From the NCBI GenBank assembly GCA_910584835.1, contig CAJUEG010000021.1, positions 1-36,971 of the forward strand: DNA of 36,971 bases, in the 5' to 3' direction. A model generated the notes under the pieces. It did not search any database, was not told the DNA's origin, and saw nothing but the letters and a program-made list of their open reading frames with translations. Origin of the DNA: an uncultured Oscillospiraceae bacterium. GTDB lineage: Bacteria; Bacillota; Clostridia; Oscillospirales; Oscillospiraceae. Positions 22,852-30,310 of the stretch are shown in pieces (within the stretch, counting starts at the first letter, position 1; every line of letters starts with the position of its first letter). The translations under genes and the position numbers were made by a program.

Positions 22852-23511
22852 TCACCGCCTTTTGGGGCGGTCCTCCAGCATATTGACCGCCGCCAGCACC
22901 GCCGCGCTGATCGCCAGATTCACCAGCACCCAGCGCATCGCGCCCGCCTCGTCGCCGATCCGCCAAAGCTGATAGACCGTGGTGGAGATGGTCGCCGTCT
23001 TGCCGGGGGTGTAGCCGACAAGCATGCTGGTCGCCCCGTATTCGCCCAGCGCCCGCGCGAACGCCAGCACCGCGCCTGCCAGAATCCCCTGCCGGCAGGC
23101 GGGCATGCGGATGCGCCAGAAAATGAAGAAGTTGGACAGCCCCAGCGTCTGGGCGGAATAGGCCAGCGTCTCGTCGAAGCTCTCAAACGCCCCGCGGGCC
23201 GTGCGGTACATCAGCGGGAACGCCGCCACCGAGGCGGCCAGAATCCCGCCATACCAGGTCATGACAAACTGCACGCCGAGCCGGGTCAAGAACATCCCCA
23301 AAGGCCGCCTGACCCCAAAAATCAGCAGCAGGAAATACCCGCACACCGTGGGAGGAAGCACCATGGGCAGGGTGAGCACCGCGTCCAGCGCGCCCTTGGC
23401 CGCGCGGGGCAGGCGGACGGCGCAGCAGGCGCACAGAATGCCCAGGAAAAATACGATGACACAGCTCACCGCCGCGATGCGCAGGGAGTTGAGCAGTGGA
23501 TACCAGTCCAT
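22852..23511 (-). CDS. modB: Molybdate ABC transporter permease
   Basis: A 219-aa inner-membrane protein with about five to six hydrophobic segments and the ModB pattern: TLPMVLPPTVCGYFLL (46-61) and the cytoplasmic coupling EAA loop, with LGLSNFFIFWRIRMPACRQGILAGAVLAFARALGEYGA. It forms the channel with ModC and receives molybdate from ModA. AAGGAG precedes ATG 23511, 10 bp after modA ends. Confidence 0.95.
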   Translation of the reverse strand: MDWYPLLNSLRIAAVSCVIVFFLGILCACCAVRLPRAAKGALDAVLTLPMVLPPTVCGYFLLLIFGVRRPLGMFLTRLGVQFVMTWYGGILAASVAAFPLMYRTARGAFESFDETLAYSAQTLGLSNFFIFWRIRMPACRQGILAGAVLAFARALGEYGATSMLVGYTPGKTATISTTVYQLWRIGDEAGAMRWVLVNLAISAAVLAAVNMLEDRPKRR

Positions 23512-23521
23512 ACCGCGCTCC

Positions 23522-24310
23522 TTATCCGGCGGGGACGAACCCCACCTTCTTAAATACGTCCATGGCGGCCTCCGAGGTGAGATAGTCCAGGAACGCCCGG
23601 GCCGCTTCTGCGTTCTTGCTGTCCTTCAGCACGCCGGCGGGATAAATGACCTGGCCGCACATCTCCGCCGCGGCGCTGTCCACCACCGTGAGCTCCGCGC
23701 TGAACGCATCGGTGCAGTAGATAATGCCGCAGTCCACGCTGCCCTCGTGGACCTGAGTGGTGACCTCCTTGACGTTGGAGCCATAGGTAATGCATCCGGC
23801 GGCGGCCAGCTCCTCCTCATCCAGGCCGTAATACGCCAGGATCTTCTGGGTGTACTGTCCCACAGGCACGTCGCTGTTGCCCATGGCCATCAGGATATCC
23901 CCTGTTTTCAGCGCCTGGGCCAGGGCGTCAAAGCTGTCGATCCCCTTCGGGTTCCCGTCGGGCACGCACAGCACCACCTGGTTTTCCAGCAGGTCAACGC
24001 GGCTGTCCCCGGCCAGCGCGCCCGCCTCCTCCAGCGCATCCATTTGCTTGGGCGCGGCGGAGATGAACAGATCGCACGCCGCGCCCTCCTGAATCTGGGT
24101 GAGCAGCGTACCGGAGGAGTCAAAGTTGAACGACAAGACAACGCCGGGATGGTCCGCCTCGTAGGCGGTCTTAATTTCGGTCAGCGTCTCCGTCATGGAG
24201 GCGGCGGCAAATACCGTCAGCTCCACGTCCTGGTTTTTCCTCTCCCCGCCGCAGGCGGCAAGCGCCAGCAGCATCGCCGTCAGCAGCAGAATGTTCATGA
24301 TTTTCTTCAT
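23522..24310 (-). CDS. modA: Molybdate-binding lipoprotein
   Basis: A 262-aa extracytoplasmic receptor with a signal peptide ending in lipobox LAA-Cys20. The ModA pattern is clear: LTVFAAASMTETLTEI, FNFDSSGTLLTQIQEGAACDLFISA, the MAMGNSDVPVGQYTQKIL segment and DCGIIYCTDAFS. It captures molybdate for ModBC. A GAGGAG site lies 6 nt before ATG 24310. A 179-bp gap separates it from the gene before it in the operon, the largest gap here; no clear internal promoter is visible. Confidence 0.95.
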   Translation of the reverse strand: MKKIMNILLLTAMLLALAACGGERKNQDVELTVFAAASMTETLTEIKTAYEADHPGVVLSFNFDSSGTLLTQIQEGAACDLFISAAPKQMDALEEAGALAGDSRVDLLENQVVLCVPDGNPKGIDSFDALAQALKTGDILMAMGNSDVPVGQYTQKILAYYGLDEEELAAAGCITYGSNVKEVTTQVHEGSVDCGIIYCTDAFSAELTVVDSAAAEMCGQVIYPAGVLKDSKNAEAARAFLDYLTSEAAMDVFKKVGFVPAG

Positions 24311-24489
24311 TTTTTACTCCTCGCTTTCTGTATCCTGTGTTTTTAAAGGTTTACCGGCAGTCAAAGTGCGCGGATGCGCGGGCAAAGCCTGACGCCGCCC
24401 GCCGCGGCTCGGTCCGCAAAGGCGTATCCGGGGGAGCATTGGCGCGGCTTCTGAATTCATGTACGCGCCGCGCCCGTCCCGTCGGGCCC
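24311..24489 (-). other. Intercistronic gap before modA
   Basis: 179 bp, GC-rich with several short inverted repeats and an open frame of about 88 codons rich in Arg, Pro and Gly that lacks a ribosome site and a family pattern. I see no convincing promoter or ModE-type palindrome. It may allow separate control of modABC-xdhC. Confidence 0.35.
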
Positions 24490-25425
24490 TCAGCTCCGGG
24501 CACAGTCGGACACCGCCTCCCGCAGAAGGCCCAGCCCGTGGGGAATGACGTCCAAAAACGCGTCCATGCTCTCCATGCATGCCTTTGGGCTGCCCGGCAA
24601 ATTGACAATCAGCGTTTTGCCCCGGATGACCGACGCTCCGCGGGAAAGCATCGCCCGCGGGGTGATGGCCATCGACGCCGCCCGTATGGCCTCGGCAATT
24701 CCGGGGGCGCTGCGGTCCGCCACCGCCATGGTGGCCTCCGGCGTGACGTCCCGGGGGGAAAATCCGGTGCCGCCGGTGGTGAGGATCAGATCCAGCTGCC
24801 TCTGGTCGGCCAGGCGGCAGAGCTGCTTTTGCAGCGCCCCGGCGTCGTCGGCGATCAGAAGCTGCTCCACCACCTCGTAGCCGGCGGTCTTCAGCCGCTC
24901 CGCGACAGCGGGGCCGCTTTCATCCACCCGCTCGCCCCGCGCTCCCTTGTCGCTCAGGGTGATGACCGCCGCCTGCCAGGGGCGCGCATCCCTTCGGGCC
25001 TCCGCCGTCATCTCATCGCCCACCCGGATCACCCCCCCGTGCAGCACGCGGGCAAACACCCCCTCCCGGGGCATGATGCAGTCGCCCATTTTTTGATATA
25101 TCCGGCAGTGGCTGTGGCACTCCTTCCCGATCTGCGTGATTTCCAGCAGAACCTCGCCGCAGCGTAGAAGCGTCCCCACCGGCAAGGCGCGGAAATCAAG
25201 CCCCTCCACCACCAGGTTTTCGCCAAACGCGCCGGGTTCCACCCCCGCGCCGCGCTCATTGAACGCGGCGATTTTATCCGCGCTGAGCAGGCTCACCTGC
25301 CGGTGCCAGCGCCCGGCGTGGGCGTCGCCCTCCATCCCCCACTCCACGGCGAAGCAGCCGCTGCCCAAGTTCTGTTTCTGCGTGCCCCGGCCGGGGCTGG
25401 CGCATACCGCCGTCACCTTTCCCAT
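24490..25425 (-). CDS. MOSC domain-MogA/MoaB fusion protein
   Basis: A 311-aa protein with two domains. Residues ~1-145 form a MOSC domain (GAFGENLVVEGL near 65-76 and a Cys/His-rich KECHSHC near 101-107), a fold that binds sulfur or molybdenum cofactor. Residues ~152-311 form a MogA/MoaB-like molybdopterin-binding domain with VITLSDKGARGERVDESG, LILTTGGTGFSPRDVTPE and LIVNLPGSPKA, which would adenylylate molybdopterin. The fusion links cofactor activation with a sulfur/metal handling domain. ATG 25425 is chosen because GGAGG lies 5 nt upstream; it begins one base after the moaA stop codon. Confidence 0.9.
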   Translation of the reverse strand: MGKVTAVCASPGRGTQKQNLGSGCFAVEWGMEGDAHAGRWHRQVSLLSADKIAAFNERGAGVEPGAFGENLVVEGLDFRALPVGTLLRCGEVLLEITQIGKECHSHCRIYQKMGDCIMPREGVFARVLHGGVIRVGDEMTAEARRDARPWQAAVITLSDKGARGERVDESGPAVAERLKTAGYEVVEQLLIADDAGALQKQLCRLADQRQLDLILTTGGTGFSPRDVTPEATMAVADRSAPGIAEAIRAASMAITPRAMLSRGASVIRGKTLIVNLPGSPKACMESMDAFLDVIPHGLGLLREAVSDCARS

Positions 25426-25426
25426 G

Positions 25427-26386
25427 TTATCCTCCAATCCCGCTCATCATGTTCCGTTCCGTGACCTCCGCCGCCTCCTTGAAGCAGTGGGCCCGGGGCT
25501 TGCCCCAAACCGCCCGGCGCAGTGCGGCGGGCAGCTCCTCCGGCGAGCTGCGCAGCACGGCGCGCAGGTCGGTCCCCTCGCCGTAGCACAGGCAGGGCTT
25601 CAGCCACCCGGTGCTGGTCAGCCGCACCCGGTTGCACCCCCGGCAGAAGGAATGGCTCACCGCGTCGATCATGCCCACGCGCCCCAGCAGGCGGGCGCCG
25701 GCGTAATAGCGGGCCGGGCCGTTCCCCCGTTCTTCCTCCACCCCATGCAGGTCGGGCCACTCGGCCCGCAGTATGTCCAGCGCCGCCTGCGAGCTCACGC
25801 CTGCGCTGGCCGCCCCCGCGCCGATGGGCATCACCTCAATGAAGCGCACATCCACCGCCAGCCCGGCGGCGAGGCGGGCCAGAGGCACAATCTGCCCCTC
25901 GCAGCCCTCCAGCAGCACGCAGTTCAGCTTGGTTTTGATCCCGCTGCCCACACTGGCCCGGATGGCGCGCAGCACGGCGTCAAGGCGGTCGGAGCCGGTG
26001 ATGGCCGCGTACACGGCCGGGTCGGCGGCGTCCACGCTGATATTGACGCCGTCAAGCCCCATCGCCGCCAGCCGGGGCAGCAGCGGCTCCAGCAGCAGGC
26101 CGTTGGTGGTCAGCGTAACCTGCTCCACCCCGGGCAGCGATTTCATTCTGCCCAGGAATTCCACGCAGCCGCGGCGCACCAGCGGCTCTCCGCCGGTCAC
26201 CTTGAACCTGGTGATTCCCAGGCCCACCGCCGCCTCCGCCACCTGCAAAAGCTCCTCATAGGTGAGCAGATCGCTGTGGCGGCACAGCGCGGCGCCGTCC
26301 GGCATGCAGTAGCGGCAGCGCAGATTGCATCGGTCCGTGATGGAAAGGCGCATATAGCGGATGGCGCGTCCAAACTGGTCAGTCAT
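25427..26386 (-). CDS. moaA: GTP 3',8-cyclase
   Basis: A 319-aa radical SAM enzyme that, with MoaC, converts GTP to cyclic pyranopterin monophosphate in the first step of molybdenum cofactor synthesis. The SAM cluster is held by Cys20, Cys24 and Cys27 (CNLRCRYC). The C-terminal cluster is held by Cys248, Cys251 and Cys265. The essential C-terminal Gly-Gly is present (GIGG). ATG 26386 overlaps the end of moaC by 8 bp and has GAGG 9 nt upstream; a TTG farther up is unlikely. Confidence 0.95.
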   Translation of the reverse strand: MTDQFGRAIRYMRLSITDRCNLRCRYCMPDGAALCRHSDLLTYEELLQVAEAAVGLGITRFKVTGGEPLVRRGCVEFLGRMKSLPGVEQVTLTTNGLLLEPLLPRLAAMGLDGVNISVDAADPAVYAAITGSDRLDAVLRAIRASVGSGIKTKLNCVLLEGCEGQIVPLARLAAGLAVDVRFIEVMPIGAGAASAGVSSQAALDILRAEWPDLHGVEEERGNGPARYYAGARLLGRVGMIDAVSHSFCRGCNRVRLTSTGWLKPCLCYGEGTDLRAVLRSSPEELPAALRRAVWGKPRAHCFKEAAEVTERNMMSGIGG

Positions 26387-26873
26387 CGGCGCCGGCCTCA
26401 AAGCGGAACTCTCCGCTCTTCCCGCCCCTTTTTTCCAGCAGGCGCAGCTCCGAAATCACCATGCGCCTGTCCGCCGCCTTGCACATATCGTAGATCGTAA
26501 GCAGCGCCGCCGCCGCGCCGGTGAGCGCCTCCATCTCCACGCCGGTCTTTCCTTCACATTCCACCGTGCACCGGGCTTCAATGCGGCTTTCCCCAGGCCG
26601 CAGCACAAACTCCACCGCGCTCTTGGTCAGGCACAGCGGGTGGCACAGCGGGATCAGGTCCCCGGTGCGCTTCGTCGCCATAATGCCCGCCACCTGGGCG
26701 ACGCCCAGCACGTCGCCCTTTTTTGCGCGGCCCTCCGCCACCATCGCGAAGCACTCCGCGCTCATGGAGATCAGGCCCGACGCCACGGCGGTGCGCCGGG
26801 AGGGGCTTTTTCCCCCCACGTCCACCATCCGGGCGTTTCCGTTTTCATCCACATGGGTAAACCCGCCGTCCAT
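26379..26873 (-). CDS. moaC: Cyclic pyranopterin monophosphate synthase
   Basis: A 164-aa protein that acts on the MoaA product to complete cyclic pyranopterin monophosphate. Conserved segments are VDVGGKSPSRRTAVA, LIPLCHPLCL, KTGVEMEALTGAAAALLTIYDMCKA and DRRMVI. The length is typical. It begins 3 bp after the MoeA-like gene and overlaps moaA by 8 bp, so translation is coupled. MoaD and MoaE, needed for the next step, are not encoded in the window. Confidence 0.96.
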   Translation of the reverse strand: MDGGFTHVDENGNARMVDVGGKSPSRRTAVASGLISMSAECFAMVAEGRAKKGDVLGVAQVAGIMATKRTGDLIPLCHPLCLTKSAVEFVLRPGESRIEARCTVECEGKTGVEMEALTGAAAALLTIYDMCKAADRRMVISELRLLEKRGGKSGEFRFEAGADD

Positions 26874-26876
26874 CCT

Positions 26877-27902
26877 TCACACCCCTTTCCCAAAGCCGCA
26901 GTTCGGAAAGCGGCACTCGGGGCAGTTCAGGCACAGCCCGCCGTTCCCAAGCCCCGCCAGCCATTCCGCCGTTATGGGCACGCCGGCCAGCAGCCGGGGC
27001 AGCGCCAGGTCGAAAATCGTGCGTTTGGCATACATGACGCAGCCCGGCAGCCCGCATACGGCACGGCCGTCTTCCATGTACGCCGCCAAAAACATGGCCC
27101 CCGGCAGCACGGGCGCGCCATAGCCGACAATGGCCGCGCCGGTATTTTTAATCGCCAGGGGGGTTCGGTCGTCCGGATCGACGCTCATGCCCCCCGTGCA
27201 CAGCACCAATTCGCAGCCGCCGTCCAGCATCCGCCGGATCGAGGCCGTGATCTTTTCGCAGTCGTCGCCCACGATCTCATGGGCGGCCATTTCACAGCCA
27301 AATTCGCTCAGTTTTTCCTGTAGAACAGGGGTGAATTGGTCGGCGATGCGCCCATAGAACACCTCGTTTCCCGTGGTCACCACGCCATACCTCCGGGGCG
27401 GCATGGGGATCAGGCGCAGCAGCGGCGGGCCGCCCGCCGCCGCGCGGGCGCGTTCCATTTTCTCCTTTTTTATCACCAGCGGAATCACGCGCATGCCGCA
27501 CAGCCTGTCCCCTTTTTTCACCGCAAAGCCGGAGGACCTGGTGGCGATCATCATCTCCCCCAGCGCGTTCACCGCCCTCAGCCGCTCCAAATCCGCCAAA
27601 AACAGCCCGTCGCAGTCGGCCACCAGTTCAATCTTCCCCTCCTTCGGCCCGGTGGCGTGCATGTTTTCCCCCTGGCAGAGCTCTCTCAGCACGTCCGCGG
27701 CGTCGTTTTCATGGAGCGTCGTCTCGTCGTTCTCCCAGACGTACAGGTGGTCCTTGCCCACGCTGAGCAGCACAGGGATGTCCTCTTCTCGGACGATATG
27801 CCCCTTCCGGAACACCGCGTCTTTTGTCACGCCGGGAATAATCTGGGTGATATCGTGGCACAGCACCTGCCCCACGGCGTCCTGCGTCCGAATCAGCTTC
27901 AT
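26877..27902 (-). CDS. MoeA/MogA-like molybdopterin-binding protein with C-terminal Cys cluster
   Basis: A 341-aa protein with a molybdopterin-binding (MoCF) domain in its second half: VVTTGNEVFYGRIADQFTPVL, VLCTGGMSVDPDDRTPLAI and CGLPGCVMYAKRTIFDL. The N-terminal ~150 residues are unlike classical MoeA and include DAVGQVLCHDITQIIPG. The extreme C-terminus carries a tight cysteine motif, CLNCPECRFPNCGFGK, with four cysteines that could bind a metal or iron-sulfur cluster. ATG 27902 overlaps the previous stop (ATGA), with AGGAGGG upstream. It probably inserts or hands over molybdenum for the hydroxylase family; the precise step is unknown. Confidence 0.85.
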   Translation of the reverse strand: MKLIRTQDAVGQVLCHDITQIIPGVTKDAVFRKGHIVREEDIPVLLSVGKDHLYVWENDETTLHENDAADVLRELCQGENMHATGPKEGKIELVADCDGLFLADLERLRAVNALGEMMIATRSSGFAVKKGDRLCGMRVIPLVIKKEKMERARAAAGGPPLLRLIPMPPRRYGVVTTGNEVFYGRIADQFTPVLQEKLSEFGCEMAAHEIVGDDCEKITASIRRMLDGGCELVLCTGGMSVDPDDRTPLAIKNTGAAIVGYGAPVLPGAMFLAAYMEDGRAVCGLPGCVMYAKRTIFDLALPRLLAGVPITAEWLAGLGNGGLCLNCPECRFPNCGFGKGV

Positions 27903-28852
27903 TTCGCGCCCTCCTCCCATCTGCCAAAATATTTTTGGAACGCCGCCTGGCCCGCCGCCTGAAGCTCCGCCTGCATGGCCTGCCATCTGGCCAGCAGCTC
28001 ATGCCCCTGCGCAGTCAGCTCCGACCCGCCTCCGCCGCTGCCGCCCTGGCTGCGCTGCAGCAGGGGGTAGCCCAGCTGGCGCTCCGCCTCGTTGATCATC
28101 GTCCAGCCTTTTGTATAGGAGATGTGCATGCACTGGCAGGCGGAAAGCATCGCGCCCGTCGCGGCGATCAGCTCCAGAAACTGTGCGGTAGTGGCCGTCC
28201 AGAAGGCCGTCTCCGCCCGCAGCCCCAGCTGGAGGTCCAGTTGCAGCGGCTGAGGCCGGTTGGTTTCCTCCCGATTGTATTTCAGCAGTCTCTCATACCC
28301 GGCCCGCGTGTCGCTGTCCAGCGTGACGCCCCGGTCGTCCACCGGCACGTCCACCACCCGCACCCCGCTGTCGGCAACCGCCCCCCGCAGCCCGCCCTTC
28401 CCGGTGTACGCCTTGATATGCGGATACAGCGCATAGTCTATCAAGACGGGGTGCCCGCCCCTCTTGCTGCACACCGGCCGCACAAACGCCCCCGGAGCGG
28501 CCAGCAGCGCTTCAATCGTTTTCTCCTTGACCAGGGGCACGTCCGCCAGGGCAACCAGCACCCGCCTGGTATCCGGCGGCAGGGCCTCCAACCCCATCAG
28601 CAGAGAGTCCATCATCTGCGTCTCGTAATAGCGGTCGTTATGTACAAAGGTCAGCCCCCGCCCGGACAGATGGGATCTCAGCCGCTCCGCCTGATAGCCC
28701 GTGACCACCACCACAGGGCTGGCCCCCGCTTTCTGCATGGAGTCCGTCACCCGTCCAATCATTGTCTGCCCGTCGATTACCAGCAGCGGCTTGAATTGCC
28801 CCATCCGGCTGGACGCCCCCGCCGCCAAAATCACCGCGGCCAAGCCTTTCAT
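27899..28852 (-). CDS. MocA-type molybdopterin cytidylyltransferase fused to ModE-like DNA-binding domain
   Basis: A 317-aa protein. Residues 1-~195 form a nucleotidyltransferase with LAAGASSRMGQFKPLL (9-24), the MMDSLLMGLEALP segment and ALADVPLV (101-108), matching MocA/MobA proteins; MocA makes the cytosine-dinucleotide cofactor used by xanthine/nicotinate dehydrogenase-type enzymes. Residues ~205-315 form a ModE-like winged helix with ELIAATGAMLSACQCMHIS, KGWTMINEAERQLGYPLLQR and GGSGGGGSELTAQG. No molybdate-binding (molbindin) domain follows. ATG 28852 has GGGAGG 9 nt upstream; ATG 28858 is only 3 nt from it. As first gene of the operon it could sense cofactor demand and regulate its own promoter. 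Confidence 0.9.
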   Translation of the reverse strand: MKGLAAVILAAGASSRMGQFKPLLVIDGQTMIGRVTDSMQKAGASPVVVVTGYQAERLRSHLSGRGLTFVHNDRYYETQMMDSLLMGLEALPPDTRRVLVALADVPLVKEKTIEALLAAPGAFVRPVCSKRGGHPVLIDYALYPHIKAYTGKGGLRGAVADSGVRVVDVPVDDRGVTLDSDTRAGYERLLKYNREETNRPQPLQLDLQLGLRAETAFWTATTAQFLELIAATGAMLSACQCMHISYTKGWTMINEAERQLGYPLLQRSQGGSGGGGSELTAQGHELLARWQAMQAELQAAGQAAFQKYFGRWEEGAK

Positions 28853-28931
28853 ATCCATCGACCTCCCGAAACCGCGCTTCCACGCCCTATCTCCTGTCGG
28901 TCCATCGCGCCTGGCTGATTTTCCAACGGGT

Positions 28932-28986
28932 CGTTATACCAATCTCCGCATAACGCCCCTTGAAAAAAAAGCGGCCCCGCGGCGCT
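28932..28986 (-). promoter_or_regulatory. Structured leader with attenuator-like hairpin, molybdenum operon
   Basis: About 7-25 nt after the predicted start, the minus-strand RNA forms a GC stem (28986-28970, six pairs with one bulge) directly followed by eight U residues (28970-28963), the form of an intrinsic terminator. A second hairpin, CGTTAT/ATAACG (28955-28950 with 28937-28932), follows. The leader is ~140 nt before the ATG. Early termination in the leader suggests attenuation, but the effector is unknown and I cannot match it to the Moco riboswitch from sequence alone. Confidence 0.55.
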
Positions 28987-28999
28987 CTGCTTGATACCG

Positions 29000-29028
29000 A
29001 TTATATCATCGCTGTCGAAGTATGTCAA
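29000..29028 (-). promoter_or_regulatory. Consensus sigma-A promoter of the molybdenum operon
   Basis: Minus strand: perfect TTGACA (29028-29023), 17-bp spacer and perfect TATAAT (29005-29000). Upstream of it (29029-29200) the DNA is extremely AT-rich with A-tracts on this strand, which could act as an UP element. Confidence 0.85.
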
Positions 29029-29348
29029 TATTTTAATGTCTATCTAATTTTTATTTTACTCTATTTCCTATATTTTCAATTATTTATTTCGATTTCTTTT
29101 GTAAATTCTCATTTTTTCATATAATTTCCGCGTTTTCCAGATATCACGCTTTTCTATTTTTCCAGTTTAATATAAATTTTTATTTATGGACTTCCCACAG
29201 TCAGCCCCAAAAAATACCGCTGCCGGTCAAGGGCCTGCCCGAGACGCGCAGCTCCGCCGAGCCGGCCGGGCGCCCTGCTGCCGCGCGTCCGGGCGCTCCG
29301 CCCTGCCGGAGCGGAAACGCCGGCGAGCACCTGCCGCGCGATAAAATC

Positions 29349-29377
29349 TTGACGGCTGATCTGCGATATACTATACT
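29349..29377 (+). promoter_or_regulatory. Promoter of the TetR-family gene
   Basis: TTGACG (29349-29354), 17-bp spacer and TATACT (29372-29377), 66 bp upstream of the ATG. Between this and the molybdenum operon promoter lie an AT-rich block (29029-29200) and a GC-rich block (29215-29335) with no supported gene. Confidence 0.65.
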
Positions 29378-29443
29378 GCAAGACACAAGCCGGGCCGTCC
29401 GGGCGCGTGTCTGCGGCGGCTTGATCTCGGGAGGGGGACCGTC

Positions 29444-30004
29444 ATGTCGCAGATGACGAAACGGGCGCTGGCCGCGTCGCTGAAAAACCTGCTGCTTCGG
29501 AAGCCGCTGACCAAAATCACCATCAATGACATCGCGGAGGACTGCGGCATCAGCCGCATGACCTTCTACTATCACTTCAAAGACATCTATGACCTGGTGG
29601 AATGGACCTGCGCAGAGGACGCCGCCCGGGCGCTGGAGGGGAAGAAAACCTATGACACCTGGCAGGAGGGCTTCCTCAACATCTTCCACGCGGTGCAGGC
29701 CAACAAGCCCCTCATCATGAACGTCTACCGCTGCGTCAGCCGGGAGCGGATTGAGCAGTATCTGAACCCGCTGATCCACAGCCTGATTCTGGGCGTGGTG
29801 GAGGAGAGGGCGGAGGGTATGGCGGTGAGCGAAGGAGACAAGCGGTTTATCGCCAGCTTCTATGAGTACGCCTTTATCGGCGTCATGCTGGAGTGGATCA
29901 AGGACGGCATGAGGGAGGACCCCGCCGCCATCGTGGAGCGCACCAGCGGGGTGGTCCACGGCAGCATTCTCCGGGCGCTGGAGACCTTCCGCGCCGGCGG
30001 TTAG
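29444..30004 (+). CDS. TetR/AcrR-family transcriptional regulator
   Basis: A 186-aa regulator. The N-terminal helix-turn-helix (about 25-46, ITINDIAEDCGISRMTFYYHF) is typical of TetR. The all-helical C-terminal domain resembles the DhaS-like subgroup. GGGAGGGGGA lies upstream of ATG 29444. The next gene on the same strand is oleate hydratase, so it may sense unsaturated fatty acids and repress that gene; this is inferred from position only. Its TAG stop is the left end of an intergenic repeat element. Confidence 0.92.
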   Translation: MSQMTKRALAASLKNLLLRKPLTKITINDIAEDCGISRMTFYYHFKDIYDLVEWTCAEDAARALEGKKTYDTWQEGFLNIFHAVQANKPLIMNVYRCVSRERIEQYLNPLIHSLILGVVEERAEGMAVSEGDKRFIASFYEYAFIGVMLEWIKDGMREDPAAIVERTSGVVHGSILRALETFRAGG

Positions 30005-30154
30005 CACCTGTGTCCGCAGCCTCAGGAGGCCGTCGGGACTTGCCTTTTCTCGCCGCACTGCGCTGCATTTCCTTGGAATACGCGAAAATTTGTCTTGCGC
30101 GGCGGGAACATCCTCTCCCATTCGGCGGTTCCCGTTGTCCGCGCAGGTTCTTAC
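30005..30154. repeat. Intergenic repeat element (copy 2)
   Basis: About 150 bp, related to the element at 20364-20533 in opposite orientation. They share TTAG(A/C)ACCTGT at one end, a GCCTTTTC(C/T)(T/C)GCCG core segment, a CAT(C/T)CGGCGG segment and AGGTTCTTAC at the other end. The outer end merges with the tetR stop codon. No ORF is inside. Confidence 0.6.
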
Positions 30155-30176
30155 ATTCAAGGGGAAATGATTAAAA

Positions 30177-30233
30177 AATAAACACAGCGCCCGCCGTGAT
30201 GAAATTTTAATCACGGCGGGCGTTGTGTTTATT
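30177..30233. terminator. Long hairpin between tetR and oleate hydratase genes
   Basis: A 24-bp stem (30177-30200 with 30210-30233) with a single G-T wobble position and a 9-nt AT loop. On the minus strand it is followed by a T-run; on the plus strand the second arm ends in TTTATT. It probably ends tetR transcription. Its right edge touches the -35 of the next promoter, so it could also influence that promoter. Confidence 0.6.
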
Positions 30234-30260
30234 GTGGAAAGGGGAAAACTATCCTATGAT
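30232..30260 (+). promoter_or_regulatory. Probable promoter of oleate hydratase gene
   Basis: TTGTGG (30232-30237), 17-bp spacer and TATGAT (30255-30260), 50 bp before the ATG. A small inverted repeat, TATC-N4-GATA, spans the -10 and could be part of a TetR operator. The -35 is weak. Confidence 0.45.
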
Positions 30261-30310
30261 AACTCCATCAAACAGAGAACCGCAAAACGGTTCGGGAAAG
30301 GATGTCATCT

